Assembly (NCBI GenBank): GCA_947174335.1
Contig: CAMWIM010000002.1
Location: 1-64,000 of the forward strand
Direction: 5' to 3'
DNA length: 64,000 nucleotides
Source of the DNA: an uncultured Porphyromonadaceae bacterium
GTDB taxonomy: Bacteria; Bacteroidota; Bacteroidia; Bacteroidales; Muribaculaceae
Part shown: piece by piece, positions 9,379-18,806 of the stretch
Layout of the letters: every line of letters starts with the position of its first letter
Numbering within the stretch: the stretch's first letter is position 1
Notes under the pieces: model-generated
Seen by the model: the letters and a program-made list of their open reading frames with translations, nothing else
What the model was told of the DNA's origin: nothing
Database searches by the model: none
Position numbers and translations under genes: made by a program

Positions 9379-9957
9379 ATGCTAAGTTTTCTAAAATATA
9401 TGATTCAGCTTGTTTTGTCACCTGTCAACGGGTGGGAAGACATCGCCAAGTCAGACATTCCGGTAAAACGTCTGTTATCCAAAGGGCTATATCCTTTGAT
9501 GATAGTAGCCGCCATTACCTCTTTCTGTGCACTCTTTTACAGCGTTGATGCAACCTTTGTCAGTTGTCTCCAATCAGCTGTAATAATTTTCATCAGCTTT
9601 TTTGTAACATATTTTTTTGCAAATATAATTTTCATGACCTTTGGGTCAAACATTTTGAATCCGGCAAACGAGCCTGAAGAATCAAGCACTTATAATATTG
9701 ATTCAAACCGAGCCTCGATTTTTATCATTTACAATATGGGGGTGCTCGAAGTTTTGGCTATACTCACAAATCTTTTGCCGGTCAAACATTCTTTACTGCA
9801 ATTTTTTCCTTTTCTTGTTGCACTTTTAATGTGGAAAGGAGCTGACTTTATGGATATTGCACCTAACCGGGTAGGGCATTTCACTTTCTTGTCGGTGTTC
9901 TCGATCCTTGTCCCGATTTATTTGTTGCAATACTTCTTCTCTATGCTTTTGTCATGA
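9379..9957 (+). CDS. Yip1-like multi-pass membrane protein
   Basis: A 192-residue hydrophobic protein with about five membrane segments (near residues 32-52, 58-82, 112-130, 135-152, 168-190). The first 30 residues carry a short [19 protein letters not shown] segment common at the start of bacterial Yip1/DUF1282 proteins. The biochemical role of bacterial members is unknown. It overlaps smpB by 4 bp (ATGA), so the two are translationally coupled. Confidence 0.7.
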   Translation: MLSFLKYMIQLVLSPVNGWEDIAKSDIPVKRLLSKGLYPLMIVAAITSFCALFYSVDATFVSCLQSAVIIFISFFVTYFFANIIFMTFGSNILNPANEPEESSTYNIDSNRASIFIIYNMGVLEVLAILTNLLPVKHSLLQFFPFLVALLMWKGADFMDIAPNRVGHFTFLSVFSILVPIYLLQYFFSMLLS

Positions 9958-10406
9958 ATGCTAAAGATATAAACATAAAAAACCGCAGAGCGACATTTGA
10001 CTATGCCATTTCTGAGACCTTTACCGCCGGAATCGTACTCACCGGTACCGAAATAAAGTCTATCAGAAACGGTAAGGCAAGTCTTGTTGACTCATTTTGT
10101 TATGTTGCCAACAACGAAGTTTGGGTGAAAAACATGTATATCGCCGAATATTTCTATGGCACATATAACAATCATGCCGAGCGTCGTGACCGTAAACTTC
10201 TGTTGAAGAAAAAGGAAATCGTGCGTCTCGAAAAAAATGGTAAGGAAGCCGGATTCTCTATCATTCCGATGCGTCTTTTTATTAATGACCGCGGACTCGC
10301 CAAACTTGTAATCGGTATTGGACGCGGTAAGAAGGAATATGATAAACGCCAGTCAATCAAAGAACGTGAAGACAAACGTTCGATGGCTCGTATGTTTGAA
10401 AAATAA
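9954..10406 (+). CDS. smpB: SsrA-binding protein SmpB
   Basis: 150 residues, standard SmpB length. The N-terminal [20 protein letters not shown] and [14 protein letters not shown] are the tmRNA-binding OB-fold core, and the C-terminal tail is basic ([14 protein letters not shown]), as needed to act in the ribosomal A-site path. SmpB delivers tmRNA to stalled ribosomes in trans-translation. No tmRNA gene is seen in the window, which is not unusual. Confidence 0.97.
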   Translation: MNAKDINIKNRRATFDYAISETFTAGIVLTGTEIKSIRNGKASLVDSFCYVANNEVWVKNMYIAEYFYGTYNNHAERRDRKLLLKKKEIVRLEKNGKEAGFSIIPMRLFINDRGLAKLVIGIGRGKKEYDKRQSIKEREDKRSMARMFEK

Positions 10407-10431
10407 ATTTGAAACGATAAATAAATATTTA

Positions 10432-11409
10432 ATGGGATTTTTTGACTTATTCTCATCAAGCGAAAAAAAGAAACAAGAAAAAGAAACTCTTGACAAAGGT
10501 CTTGACCGCACAAAACAAGGTTTCTTCTCTAAAATAACTCGTGCCGTTGCCGGAAAATCAGCAATAGACGATGATATTCTTGACAATCTTGAGGAAGTAT
10601 TTTTGACTTCGGATGTCGGTGTTGAGACAACACTCAAAATTCTTGACCGTATTCAAGAACGTGTTAAACGTGACAAATATGTCGGTACTGACGAGTTGAA
10701 TAAAATGCTGTGTGAAGAAATCACCGAAATGCTTGCCGAAGATGCTCCCGCAAGCTCTTCACTTGAAGATTTTACAGTTCCTGAAGGTCATAAACCACAC
10801 GTTATCATGGTTGTTGGCGTAAACGGTGTCGGTAAAACGACAACTATCGGTAAACTTGCTTTCCGTTTCAAGGAAGCTGGCAACAAGGTTATGCTCGGTG
10901 CAGCCGACACATTCCGTGCCGCTGCCGTTGAGCAACTTGAGGAATGGGGTAAACGAGCTGATGTGCCAGTTATTAAACAAAAACTTGGTGCCGACCCCGC
11001 TGCCGTTGCTTTTGACACCCTGTCATCGGCAAAAGCCAATGATATTGATGTCGTAATTATTGATACGGCAGGTCGTCTCCACAATAAGAAGGGGCTTATG
11101 GACGAGTTGACAAAAATTCGCAAAGTCATGCAAAAGGTTGTTCCCGATGCGCCCCATGAAGTCCTTCTTGTACTTGACGGTTCGACAGGTCAAAATGCGT
11201 TTGAACAGGCACGCCAGTTTGTCGCCGCCACCGAAGTCAATGAACTTGCAGTCACAAAACTTGACGGTACAGCCAAAGGTGGCGTTGTAATTGGAATCAG
11301 TGACCAATTCAAAATTCCGGTAAAATATATCGGACTTGGTGAAGGCATTTCAGATCTTCAGGTTTTCCATAAAAAAGAATTTGTTGAATCGCTCTTTGGC
11401 AATAAATAA
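10432..11409 (+). CDS. ftsY: Signal recognition particle receptor FtsY
   Basis: I start at the ATG at 10432 (MGFFDLFSSSEKKK), giving 325 residues; the longer open frame overlaps smpB. After a short charged, amphipathic N-terminus come the helical N domain and the GTPase G domain: G1 GVNGVGKTTT, the DTFRAAAVEQL insertion, G3 DTAGR and G4 TKLDGTAKGG. The long acidic A domain of enterobacterial FtsY is missing, as in many Bacteroidota. FtsY receives SRP-bound ribosomes at the inner membrane. It is 25 bp after smpB and 8 bp before rimO. Confidence 0.97.
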   Translation: MGFFDLFSSSEKKKQEKETLDKGLDRTKQGFFSKITRAVAGKSAIDDDILDNLEEVFLTSDVGVETTLKILDRIQERVKRDKYVGTDELNKMLCEEITEMLAEDAPASSSLEDFTVPEGHKPHVIMVVGVNGVGKTTTIGKLAFRFKEAGNKVMLGAADTFRAAAVEQLEEWGKRADVPVIKQKLGADPAAVAFDTLSSAKANDIDVVIIDTAGRLHNKKGLMDELTKIRKVMQKVVPDAPHEVLLVLDGSTGQNAFEQARQFVAATEVNELAVTKLDGTAKGGVVIGISDQFKIPVKYIGLGEGISDLQVFHKKEFVESLFGNK

Positions 11410-11417
11410 AATATCTG

Positions 11418-12707
11418 ATGACAAACAAAGTCATTGAAGTTATTTCACTTGGTTGCTCAAAAAATCTTGTTGACTCTGAGCGTTTGATGAAAATGCTCGA
11501 CAATGCGGGCTATAAGCTTGCCAAATCGGGCGATAAACGCGACATTGTTGTGATAAATACGTGCGGTTTCATTGGCGATGCCAAAGAAGAGTCAATCGAG
11601 GAGATTCTGAAAGCCGTAAAAATTAAAGAAGCGGGTGAAATAAAATCGGTATATGTGATGGGATGTCTTTCTCAGCGATATGCCGATGATCTCAAATCAG
11701 AAATCCCTGAAGTTGACCGTTGGTATGGAAAATTTGATTGGACGGCATTGGTAAATGATATTTCTGACAAACAATATAACAATCAGTTATATGACCGCAA
11801 GATAACAACCGGACCCTCGAATGCCTACGTTAAAATAGCCGAAGGGTGCAACAGATTTTGTTCTTTTTGTGCTATTCCTTTGATTACCGGACGATTTAAA
11901 TCACGCGAGATTGAAGAAATTCTCGATGAAGTCAAATCGCTGGTTGAACGAGGGATAACCGAATTTAACATTATCGCTCAAGATTTATCGAGTTATGGTC
12001 TTGACATTTACAATCGTCATGCGCTTGCCGAACTGATTGACCGTATGGCATCTATCGAAGGGGTAAAGTGGATTAGACTTCATTATGCTTATCCGGCGGA
12101 CTTCCCCTATGATATATTGCCCGTTATGGCGCGTCATACAAACGTCTGCAAATATCTTGACATTGCCTTGCAGCATATAAGCGACAAGGTTCTCAAAAAT
12201 ATGCGTCGTCATTTTGACGGTAAGCAAACTCGGGAACTGATATCCCGTATTCGTCGTGAAGTTCCCGGCATACATATCCGCACAACCCTTATGGTCGGTT
12301 TTCCCGGTGAAGGAGAAGATGAGTTTGAAGAGCTGATGCAGTTTGTAAAAGAGACCCGATTTGAACGCATGGGCGCGTTTGCCTACTGCGAAGAGGAGGG
12401 AACTTATGGGGCAGAACACTTCAAGGATTCGATTCCTGAAGAAGTCAAGCAGGAACGACTTGACCGCTTGATGAATCTGCAACAAGAAATTTCACTTGAA
12501 TTGCAAGAAGCTAAAATAGGGCAGACCTTCTCGGTTGTAATTGACCGCGAGGAAGATGATTACTATATCGGTCGCACTGAATTTGATTCGCCCGAAGTTG
12601 ACCCCGAAGTCTTGATTTCCAAGACTGAGAAATTGACGCTTGGTCAATATGTCGATGTGAAGATCACCGGTGCAATGCCATTTGAACTCACTGCTGAAAT
12701 ATGTTAA
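11418..12707 (+). CDS. rimO: Ribosomal protein S12 methylthiotransferase RimO
   Basis: 429 residues with the three parts of the family: an N-terminal UPF0004 domain with cysteines in SLGCSKNLVDSE, NTCGFI and VMGCLSQ; a radical-SAM domain with CNRFCSFCAIP holding the second cluster; and a C-terminal TRAM domain from about residue 365. The SLGCSKNLVDSE block separates RimO from MiaB. It adds a methylthio group to the conserved Asp of ribosomal protein S12. Its stop overlaps the next start. Confidence 0.96.
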   Translation: MTNKVIEVISLGCSKNLVDSERLMKMLDNAGYKLAKSGDKRDIVVINTCGFIGDAKEESIEEILKAVKIKEAGEIKSVYVMGCLSQRYADDLKSEIPEVDRWYGKFDWTALVNDISDKQYNNQLYDRKITTGPSNAYVKIAEGCNRFCSFCAIPLITGRFKSREIEEILDEVKSLVERGITEFNIIAQDLSSYGLDIYNRHALAELIDRMASIEGVKWIRLHYAYPADFPYDILPVMARHTNVCKYLDIALQHISDKVLKNMRRHFDGKQTRELISRIRREVPGIHIRTTLMVGFPGEGEDEFEELMQFVKETRFERMGAFAYCEEEGTYGAEHFKDSIPEEVKQERLDRLMNLQQEISLELQEAKIGQTFSVVIDREEDDYYIGRTEFDSPEVDPEVLISKTEKLTLGQYVDVKITGAMPFELTAEIC

Positions 12708-13768
12708 ACGAAATGGATAATATAGATAACATAAAAGCTGTAATTCATTGTTTAAGCTATAATATCCCGTTTGTATTCTACATTTTGCCGGGCGAGACTC
12801 AAGGCTGTTTTTTTGCCAATCCGTCAATGCCGGGCAATTGCCGCAGTCTATCCCACCGCAAATTCATAATCAGTCCGTGGCTCAGTCGCTTTGAGCAGGC
12901 AATCACAATTTGTGATGAGATAAACGCAAGTCAAATACTTGATTTCAAGCCTGAAAAGATGCCCGAAGGTCTTAAACCATTTGATAAATCAACGGGATAC
13001 GACCAATATATTGAACGTTTGTCAATCTTGATTAAACATCTTGCAAATCGTAATGGCAAAACTGTAATTTCACGAACGATATGTGGTGATATGAGTAACG
13101 TTGATATTCAATCTCTTATCAAAAAGCAGTTTGAATCGTTTCCTAAAACATTCCGTTATATCTATTTTACACCTCAAACCGGTGCGTGGCTCGGTACAAG
13201 TCCTGAAATTTTACTGGAATACAATTATAAAAGTGAGACATTCCGCACGATGGCACTTGCCGGTACCCGACCTAGTGATGATACAACTCCGTGGGACGAC
13301 AAGACCATTGAAGAACAGGATATTGTGACACGATTTATCAGTTCAGAACTTGATAAATCGGGAGTCAAATATACTGTCAAAAGGATGGATGACTATATTT
13401 TCCCTCCGGTAAAACATATCTGTGATATTTTTACAGGGAAACTTCAGGCAAAATCACTCCCTGAAATTATCAATCGTATTAATCCGACGCCTGCGCTTGG
13501 CGGATACCCTGTCGATAATGCGGTGGAAGATATCAATCGCTTTGAACTGCATCCCCGCAGATGTTACGGTGGTTTTGTAGCAGTCGGTGATGATAAAGAC
13601 TTCAAGGCATACGTCAATTTGAGATGTATGAATTTCTCATCTACTCATTATTGCATTTATACAGGCGGAGGAATTACATCATCATCCGATCCTAATGCAG
13701 AATGGGTTGAAACCGAAAATAAATCAGATTTATTAAGACGAAATATCGCTATTTCTACAAGAGTTTAA
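12701..13768 (+). CDS. menF: Isochorismate synthase (chorismate-binding enzyme)
   Basis: 355 residues of the chorismate-binding (anthranilate/isochorismate synthase) fold. The C-terminal half has the expected active-site blocks: GTSPEILLEY, ALAGTRP, EEQDIVTRF, PTPALGGYP and GYCGGFVA-like CYGGFVAVG. The PTPAxGGxP pattern and short N-terminus fit isochorismate synthase of menaquinone synthesis rather than anthranilate synthase. The start ATG at 12701 overlaps the rimO stop. No other men genes follow, so it is either detached from the pathway cluster or serves another isochorismate need. Confidence 0.82.
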   Translation: MLNEMDNIDNIKAVIHCLSYNIPFVFYILPGETQGCFFANPSMPGNCRSLSHRKFIISPWLSRFEQAITICDEINASQILDFKPEKMPEGLKPFDKSTGYDQYIERLSILIKHLANRNGKTVISRTICGDMSNVDIQSLIKKQFESFPKTFRYIYFTPQTGAWLGTSPEILLEYNYKSETFRTMALAGTRPSDDTTPWDDKTIEEQDIVTRFISSELDKSGVKYTVKRMDDYIFPPVKHICDIFTGKLQAKSLPEIINRINPTPALGGYPVDNAVEDINRFELHPRRCYGGFVAVGDDKDFKAYVNLRCMNFSSTHYCIYTGGGITSSSDPNAEWVETENKSDLLRRNIAISTRV

Positions 13769-13772
13769 ATCT

Positions 13773-15290
13773 ATGGCAAAAAATAAGAAAATTAATAAAA
13801 AAAATAAGGCGACACCCGAGAAAAAAGAGCCGGGATATCCACTGTTGATTCTTTCAATGGCAATTGTAATCTTGATTCTTGTCTCGTTTGCTCCGCTTTC
13901 AACAAAGTCAAACGGACTTCTTAAAGATTTTGATCTTTTTGCCGATCTATCAGACAAACAAGAGGAAATTGAAAGCCATACCGAGTCTTATGTCGACCCC
14001 GACCTGCTGGCTATTGACTTTGAAAACATTGAAGAGTCATTTCCCCAAAAAGAACAAACACCTAATGTCAAGGTTCTTAACGAGATGACACAACCTGTCG
14101 TTGAAGAGAGCAATGATGAAAACGAAGATAGTGAAATTCAGGAAGAAAATAATGAAGAAGCTCAGATTACAGAAGAATATGAGCTGACTCCCGAACCGCC
14201 TGCCGTGAAACCCGGTAACGGTCAAATTGAAGATTACACACCTTGGCAAGTCGGACTGACAAATCTCAGACGCGCACTAAATCAAGGTCGTTTGGCACGT
14301 ATTGCTGTTATCGGTGATTCTTATATTGAAGGTGATATTTTCACACAAGATGTCAGAGAAAAACTTCAGGAAATGTATGGAGGTGGAGGAGTAGGGTATG
14401 TTCCTGCTTCAAGCAAGCTCACCGGTTTCAGAACTTCAGTCAATCAATCGTGCACAGGTTGGAAAGAATTTGATTTCCGTACAACCGGTAAACAATATCC
14501 TACATTACAAGGCTTTTACTATTCACCGTCGGGCAATGCCGTAACCACAATCAAAGGTTCTAACAGAAAGCCTGAAGCCGAGACGTGGGCAAAAAGCCGA
14601 ATGTTGTTTATTGCACCTCACGACATGACAATTTCGGTATCAACCGATAGCGACCAACAGATATTTGATGTTACAGGGTCGGAAGATGTACAGCAAATTT
14701 TACTTGAGGGAACGACTTCATCGTTTAAGGTATCGGCGTCAGACCCGGCTTTGATTGTACTTGGAATGTATGTCGACGGAGTTTCGGGCGTCGCCCTTGA
14801 CAATATGTCGATCAGAGGATATTCGGGTATCAAACATGGTAATATATCAAAACAGCTTGCCGACCAGATGCGTCAATATGTTGATTATGACCTTATTGTA
14901 ATTGAATATGGTACAAACGCACTGTCATCAAAACAAACCGATTACTCGGGATATATCAAAATAATGACACATGTCATCGAACACATCCGAGAATGTTATC
15001 CGATGGCTGATATCTTGATAATGGGTATTGGTGATAGAGGTGAGAAAGCCGGCACTTCAATACGCTCAATGCCGGTAGTTCAGACTATGATTGACGATCA
15101 ACGCAGCATGGCGCGCAACCTTGGTGTGCTGTTCTGGGATACACGAGCAGCTATGGGTGGTGAAAATTCAGTTGTAGATTGGGCTAAAACAGGACATATT
15201 AACAAAGATTATATTCATTTATCCGGTAAAGGTGGTGAACGACTTAGCCGTTTATTTGTTGAATCTTTAAACAAGGCTTTAAATGATTAG
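13773..15290 (+). CDS. Membrane-anchored SGNH/GDSL hydrolase-like protein 1
   Basis: 505 residues. A lysine/asparagine-rich cytoplasmic start is followed by one membrane helix (about residues 29-50), then an acidic Glu/Asn-rich linker to about 150, then an SGNH domain. Block I is VIGDSYIEGD with the catalytic Ser, block III is IEYGTNA, and the C-terminal DYIHLS supplies the Asp-x-x-His pair. The domain therefore faces the periplasm. SGNH proteins next to MBOAT proteins usually pass acyl groups onto or off polysaccharides. It is 4 bp after menF and overlaps the next SGNH gene by 8 bp. Confidence 0.82.
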   Translation: MAKNKKINKKNKATPEKKEPGYPLLILSMAIVILILVSFAPLSTKSNGLLKDFDLFADLSDKQEEIESHTESYVDPDLLAIDFENIEESFPQKEQTPNVKVLNEMTQPVVEESNDENEDSEIQEENNEEAQITEEYELTPEPPAVKPGNGQIEDYTPWQVGLTNLRRALNQGRLARIAVIGDSYIEGDIFTQDVREKLQEMYGGGGVGYVPASSKLTGFRTSVNQSCTGWKEFDFRTTGKQYPTLQGFYYSPSGNAVTTIKGSNRKPEAETWAKSRMLFIAPHDMTISVSTDSDQQIFDVTGSEDVQQILLEGTTSSFKVSASDPALIVLGMYVDGVSGVALDNMSIRGYSGIKHGNISKQLADQMRQYVDYDLIVIEYGTNALSSKQTDYSGYIKIMTHVIEHIRECYPMADILIMGIGDRGEKAGTSIRSMPVVQTMIDDQRSMARNLGVLFWDTRAAMGGENSVVDWAKTGHINKDYIHLSGKGGERLSRLFVESLNKALND

Positions 15291-16611
15291 GAGAACACAT
15301 CTTCTTTTAGCCGGGGTAATTGCTACATTTGGAGCATTCTGCTTTGTCCCTGACCTTAGCAACGACGATAATCAAGCCGCTGTCAGGGAGAATACTGTCG
15401 ATATTTCAGGTAGCACGACCGACTTTGATGTTTCTCAATATTCATTTATTAAAGCTGATTCAAATTATATCGACCTTAATGGCGACGACTGGTCATCTCT
15501 TGCCCAAAGTCTTAAAGAGAGTTCATATCGCCCGTTCAGCGTGGTTCACATTGGCGATTCTCACATACAGGCTGACGTCTCAACCGGTCGAATAAGGAAG
15601 AATTTTCAAAATAAATTCGGTAGTGGCGGTCGTGGATTGATAACTCCTTTAAAAATAGCCGGAACAAATGAGCCTTATAATTATAGATTTGAGACAACAG
15701 CCGCCAACACATCGGCTAAATTGCTTAAAATGCCTTGGATGACCGATATGGGCTTTACCGGGGTGGCTTTTACTCCAACTCCTTTGAAATTTGACCTGAA
15801 ACTGTCTACACTTGTACAAAGTAATCCCGAAGGTGAAGAATTTAACCGTGTAAGGATATTTACCAATGGCAAAATATTTATTGACCGAGTTCTAAACGAG
15901 TCAAATCAAGATGTCAAATTCACTGCATCGGCAATTGATGATGAAGACTATGTTGACATAAAGCTCGAATCGATGGAACCGTCCATAACTATCAACGCCC
16001 ATAGCTTTGAACCTGTTACAATTTTCGGTGCCGAGCTGATCGGGAACGATAACGGAGTGCGTTATCATGCAATTGGCAATAACGGAGCCACATATTCATC
16101 ATATAACCGCTTGGGGTCGATGGGTTGTGACATTTCAAGGCTTAATCCCGATCTTGTTGTCATCAGCCTGGGGACAAATGAAAGCTTCAGCAATATGGAG
16201 CCTGATATGCTTGAGGCTGAAATTGATTACCTTGTAAAAGATATAAAACGAAATAATCCGTCGGCAAAAATTCTGTTGACAACGCCGATGGAATGTCAAA
16301 AAGCTCAGCGAGTATCACGAACCAAACGATCTCGTTCGGGACAACGTCGCACGGTTTATTCTGTCACTAAGAACTATGTCATCAACGACAAAGTGAAAAT
16401 AATGAGAGATGCCATCATCAAATATGGCAACAATCATTCGATTCCTGTTTATGACTGGTATAATATTGCCGGAGGTGATGGTGCTTCAAACAAATGGCTT
16501 GATGCCGGATTGATGAGCAAAGACCGTATTCATGACACATTCCTTGGGTATGAAGTGACAGGCGACCTGACCTATAACGCAATTATAAACGCAATCACAT
16601 CCTCGATATAG
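15283..16611 (+). CDS. Exported SGNH/GDSL hydrolase-like protein 2
   Basis: 442 residues beginning with a hydrophobic signal or anchor (about residues 5-22). The SGNH domain has block I VVHIGDSHIQAD, block III VISLGTNES and a C-terminal KDRIHDTF with the Asp-x-x-His pair. A beta-rich insertion occupies about residues 120-260, as in AlgX- and DltD-like acyltransferases with a carbohydrate-binding part; that comparison is by pattern only. It overlaps protein 1 and stands 16 bp before the MBOAT gene, so the three probably form one complex or pathway. Confidence 0.8.
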   Translation: MIRRTHLLLAGVIATFGAFCFVPDLSNDDNQAAVRENTVDISGSTTDFDVSQYSFIKADSNYIDLNGDDWSSLAQSLKESSYRPFSVVHIGDSHIQADVSTGRIRKNFQNKFGSGGRGLITPLKIAGTNEPYNYRFETTAANTSAKLLKMPWMTDMGFTGVAFTPTPLKFDLKLSTLVQSNPEGEEFNRVRIFTNGKIFIDRVLNESNQDVKFTASAIDDEDYVDIKLESMEPSITINAHSFEPVTIFGAELIGNDNGVRYHAIGNNGATYSSYNRLGSMGCDISRLNPDLVVISLGTNESFSNMEPDMLEAEIDYLVKDIKRNNPSAKILLTTPMECQKAQRVSRTKRSRSGQRRTVYSVTKNYVINDKVKIMRDAIIKYGNNHSIPVYDWYNIAGGDGASNKWLDAGLMSKDRIHDTFLGYEVTGDLTYNAIINAITSSI

Positions 16612-16627
16612 TTATCACATATAAATT

Positions 16628-18112
16628 ATGATTGATCATACTGACGATACACTTCTCAAAATATTAAAATTTGACCCGGCAAGTCCACTTTTATTCAACA
16701 CCGGGTTATTTCTGATCTTGTTCTTTGGCTTCCTTGTCATTTATTCGATTCTGAGACGATCGCAGGGTCTGAAAATGATTTTTGTCATATTATTCTCGCT
16801 CTATTTCTATTATAAATCGAGTGCAGAATACTGCTTTATCTTGTTGGGAGTATGTTTGTTTGACTATGTACTCGGTTCGACTCTCGGAAACACGGCCAAG
16901 CAATGGGTTCGCAAACTTCTGGTGGCAATAAATGTGATTGTCAATGTCGGTATGTTGGTATATTTCAAATATTTCAATCTATTGTTTGAGGCATTTGCCA
17001 ATATTACTTCAACTCGATTTGACCCGCTTGACATAATACTTCCGGCAGGTATCTCATTCTTCACATTCCGATCAATCAGCTACATCGTCGATATTTACCG
17101 ACGTGAAATAGAACCGTGCCAGAGCTTCTTGCAATATACATTTTTCCTGACATTCTTCCCTCCGCTTCTTGCCGGACCGGTTGTGAGAGCAAAAGATATG
17201 CTTCCACAAATAAAGGAGAATCCGGTAGCTGACCGATGGATGACCGGGGGTGGATTCTTCCTGATTATCTGCGGACTTGTAAAGAAAGTTGTTATCGCCG
17301 ACTATATCAGTGGTAACTTTGTCGACCGAATATTTGATAATCCTTCGCTTTATACCGGATTTGAGAATCTGATGGGAGTTTATGGTTTTACACTCCAGCT
17401 ATATTGTGATTTCTCGGGTTACTCTGATATGGCAATCGGTATCGCGCTCCTTCTCGGATTCAGATTTAAAGACAATTTTGATTCGCCATTCAAATCTCAA
17501 AGCCCGACAGAGTTCTGGCATCGATGGCACATATCGCTTTCAACGTGGTTGCGTGACTACCTGTATATTCCGCTCGGCGGCAGCCGTACCAAAACCAAGA
17601 TACAATCTCACGCCAATCTTGTGACGACAATGGCTCTCGGCGGTTTGTGGCACGGTGCATCGTGGATGTATGTAATCTGGGGATTTTGGAACGGACTATT
17701 GCTTGTTTTCCACAAAATCTATGTCAAAATTTTCAAAATCAATAAAGATGACAAGCCAAGCAAAATACGTCGAATCATAAACATCTTCATCACGTTCAAT
17801 CTAATGGCATTCGGATTTATGTTTTTCCGTTCTGATTCAATGGAAAAAGTTGAACAGATGACTCATCAGATTTTACACGATTTTCACCCCGAAGTTGTTC
17901 CTCAGTTCCTCGACGGCTATTTCTTGATTGTAGTTGCGATTATTGTAGGATTTGTACTCCATTTCTCGCCAAAGCATTGGACTGAAAAACTAAAACATAG
18001 ATTCTCGGCATCGCCGTTAATTATACAGGCAATAATCCTTGCCGCAGCTATATTCCTCATTATTCAGGTCAGACAAAGCGAAATTGTTCCGTTTATCTAC
18101 CTTCAATATTAG
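16628..18112 (+). CDS. MBOAT-family O-acyltransferase (AlgI/PatA-like)
   Basis: 494 residues, strongly hydrophobic with about ten or more membrane segments. Diagnostic MBOAT blocks are present: YFKYFN near residue 105, LPAGISFFTFRSISYIVDIYR, FFPPLLAGPVVRA, and the QLYCDFSGYSDMAIGIA block near residue 258. FWHRWHISLSTWLRDYLYIPLGG contains one conserved His and GGLWHGASW the catalytic His. AlgI/PatA proteins move an acyl group, usually acetyl, across the inner membrane to a periplasmic SGNH partner that modifies exopolysaccharide, peptidoglycan or other glycans. The two SGNH genes immediately upstream fit that scheme. Confidence 0.93.
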   Translation: MIDHTDDTLLKILKFDPASPLLFNTGLFLILFFGFLVIYSILRRSQGLKMIFVILFSLYFYYKSSAEYCFILLGVCLFDYVLGSTLGNTAKQWVRKLLVAINVIVNVGMLVYFKYFNLLFEAFANITSTRFDPLDIILPAGISFFTFRSISYIVDIYRREIEPCQSFLQYTFFLTFFPPLLAGPVVRAKDMLPQIKENPVADRWMTGGGFFLIICGLVKKVVIADYISGNFVDRIFDNPSLYTGFENLMGVYGFTLQLYCDFSGYSDMAIGIALLLGFRFKDNFDSPFKSQSPTEFWHRWHISLSTWLRDYLYIPLGGSRTKTKIQSHANLVTTMALGGLWHGASWMYVIWGFWNGLLLVFHKIYVKIFKINKDDKPSKIRRIINIFITFNLMAFGFMFFRSDSMEKVEQMTHQILHDFHPEVVPQFLDGYFLIVVAIIVGFVLHFSPKHWTEKLKHRFSASPLIIQAIILAAAIFLIIQVRQSEIVPFIYLQY

Positions 18113-18114
18113 TT

Positions 18115-18648
18115 TCAGGCTGCCAAAATATCGGGGAGCGCATGGCGGAAAAGTCCGATAAATGAAGTCAGTTTTGTGATTTCATTGACTCGATTATTCC
18201 TAATCACCCATTCACGGAAGTGACACATCAGTTCAACAACATTGCGGTCGGCCGGAATGTCGACACGTTCAGTCAGCCCGCGTGTAAGTGCTAAATAAGC
18301 CATAAATCCATCAAAAATGTGAAGTGCCGGATTTTTTAGATATTCCATAGCGGTTTCCTCATTCAATTCGGGCATTTTTACGTCTAAAACATTAGTTTGA
18401 GCTTTTTCTTTTTCAGCTTTAAGTTTCTTTTCTTCACGGCGTTGGCGAGTTTTCTCACGATTAATCTCAGCCTTTTTCAAATCATTTTCAACGAGTTTAA
18501 GCAAATCACGAAGTTCGTTATCATCAGGGTAGGGATTAGTACCATTCATAACTAATTCATAAACATAAACAATTGCAACATGACGTTTTTCAGGTGCCAT
18601 TTCAGAGATACAATCATTCCATTTTTTGCGAAAAGTAAAAGATTTCAT
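18115..18648 (-). CDS. Hypothetical protein with charged coiled-coil middle
   Basis: 177 residues, not recognised. An N-terminal helical part (to about residue 55), a Lys/Glu/Arg-rich coiled coil at about 58-85 (EKTRQRREEKKLKAEKEKA) and a C-terminal part of about 80 residues with LTRGLTERVDIP and MCHFREWVIRNN. No signal or membrane segment, so it is probably cytoplasmic. The front part loosely recalls small proteins linked to phage replication but I cannot support that. It converges with the MBOAT gene with only 2 bp between stops and stands alone otherwise. Confidence 0.6.
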   Translation of the reverse strand: MKSFTFRKKWNDCISEMAPEKRHVAIVYVYELVMNGTNPYPDDNELRDLLKLVENDLKKAEINREKTRQRREEKKLKAEKEKAQTNVLDVKMPELNEETAMEYLKNPALHIFDGFMAYLALTRGLTERVDIPADRNVVELMCHFREWVIRNNRVNEITKLTSFIGLFRHALPDILAA

Positions 18649-18740
18649 ATTATTTTAAGATTAAGAGGTTTATTGATTGTTTTTGCAAAGATACAATTAA
18701 AATTGGCATATTGTCAATATATACCACGTTAAAAAGAGTT

Positions 18741-18773
18741 AAGCTGTAGATTACAATAAAGAATCTACAGCTT
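18741..18773 (-). terminator. Intrinsic terminator after nrdDG
   Basis: Perfect 12-bp inverted repeat AAGCTGTAGATT/AATCTACAGCTT with a 9-nt loop, 33 bp past the nrdG stop. On the minus strand it is followed by a T-run (AAAAA at 18731-18735 on the plus strand). Confidence 0.85.
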
Positions 18774-18806
18774 AAATTCCAATATTAATATTCTATATAT
18801 CAGCTT

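Noticed and set aside
10172-11307. Several antisense open frames over smpB and ftsY
   Set aside because: They lie fully inside well-supported genes on the other strand, lack start signals and have shadow-like composition.
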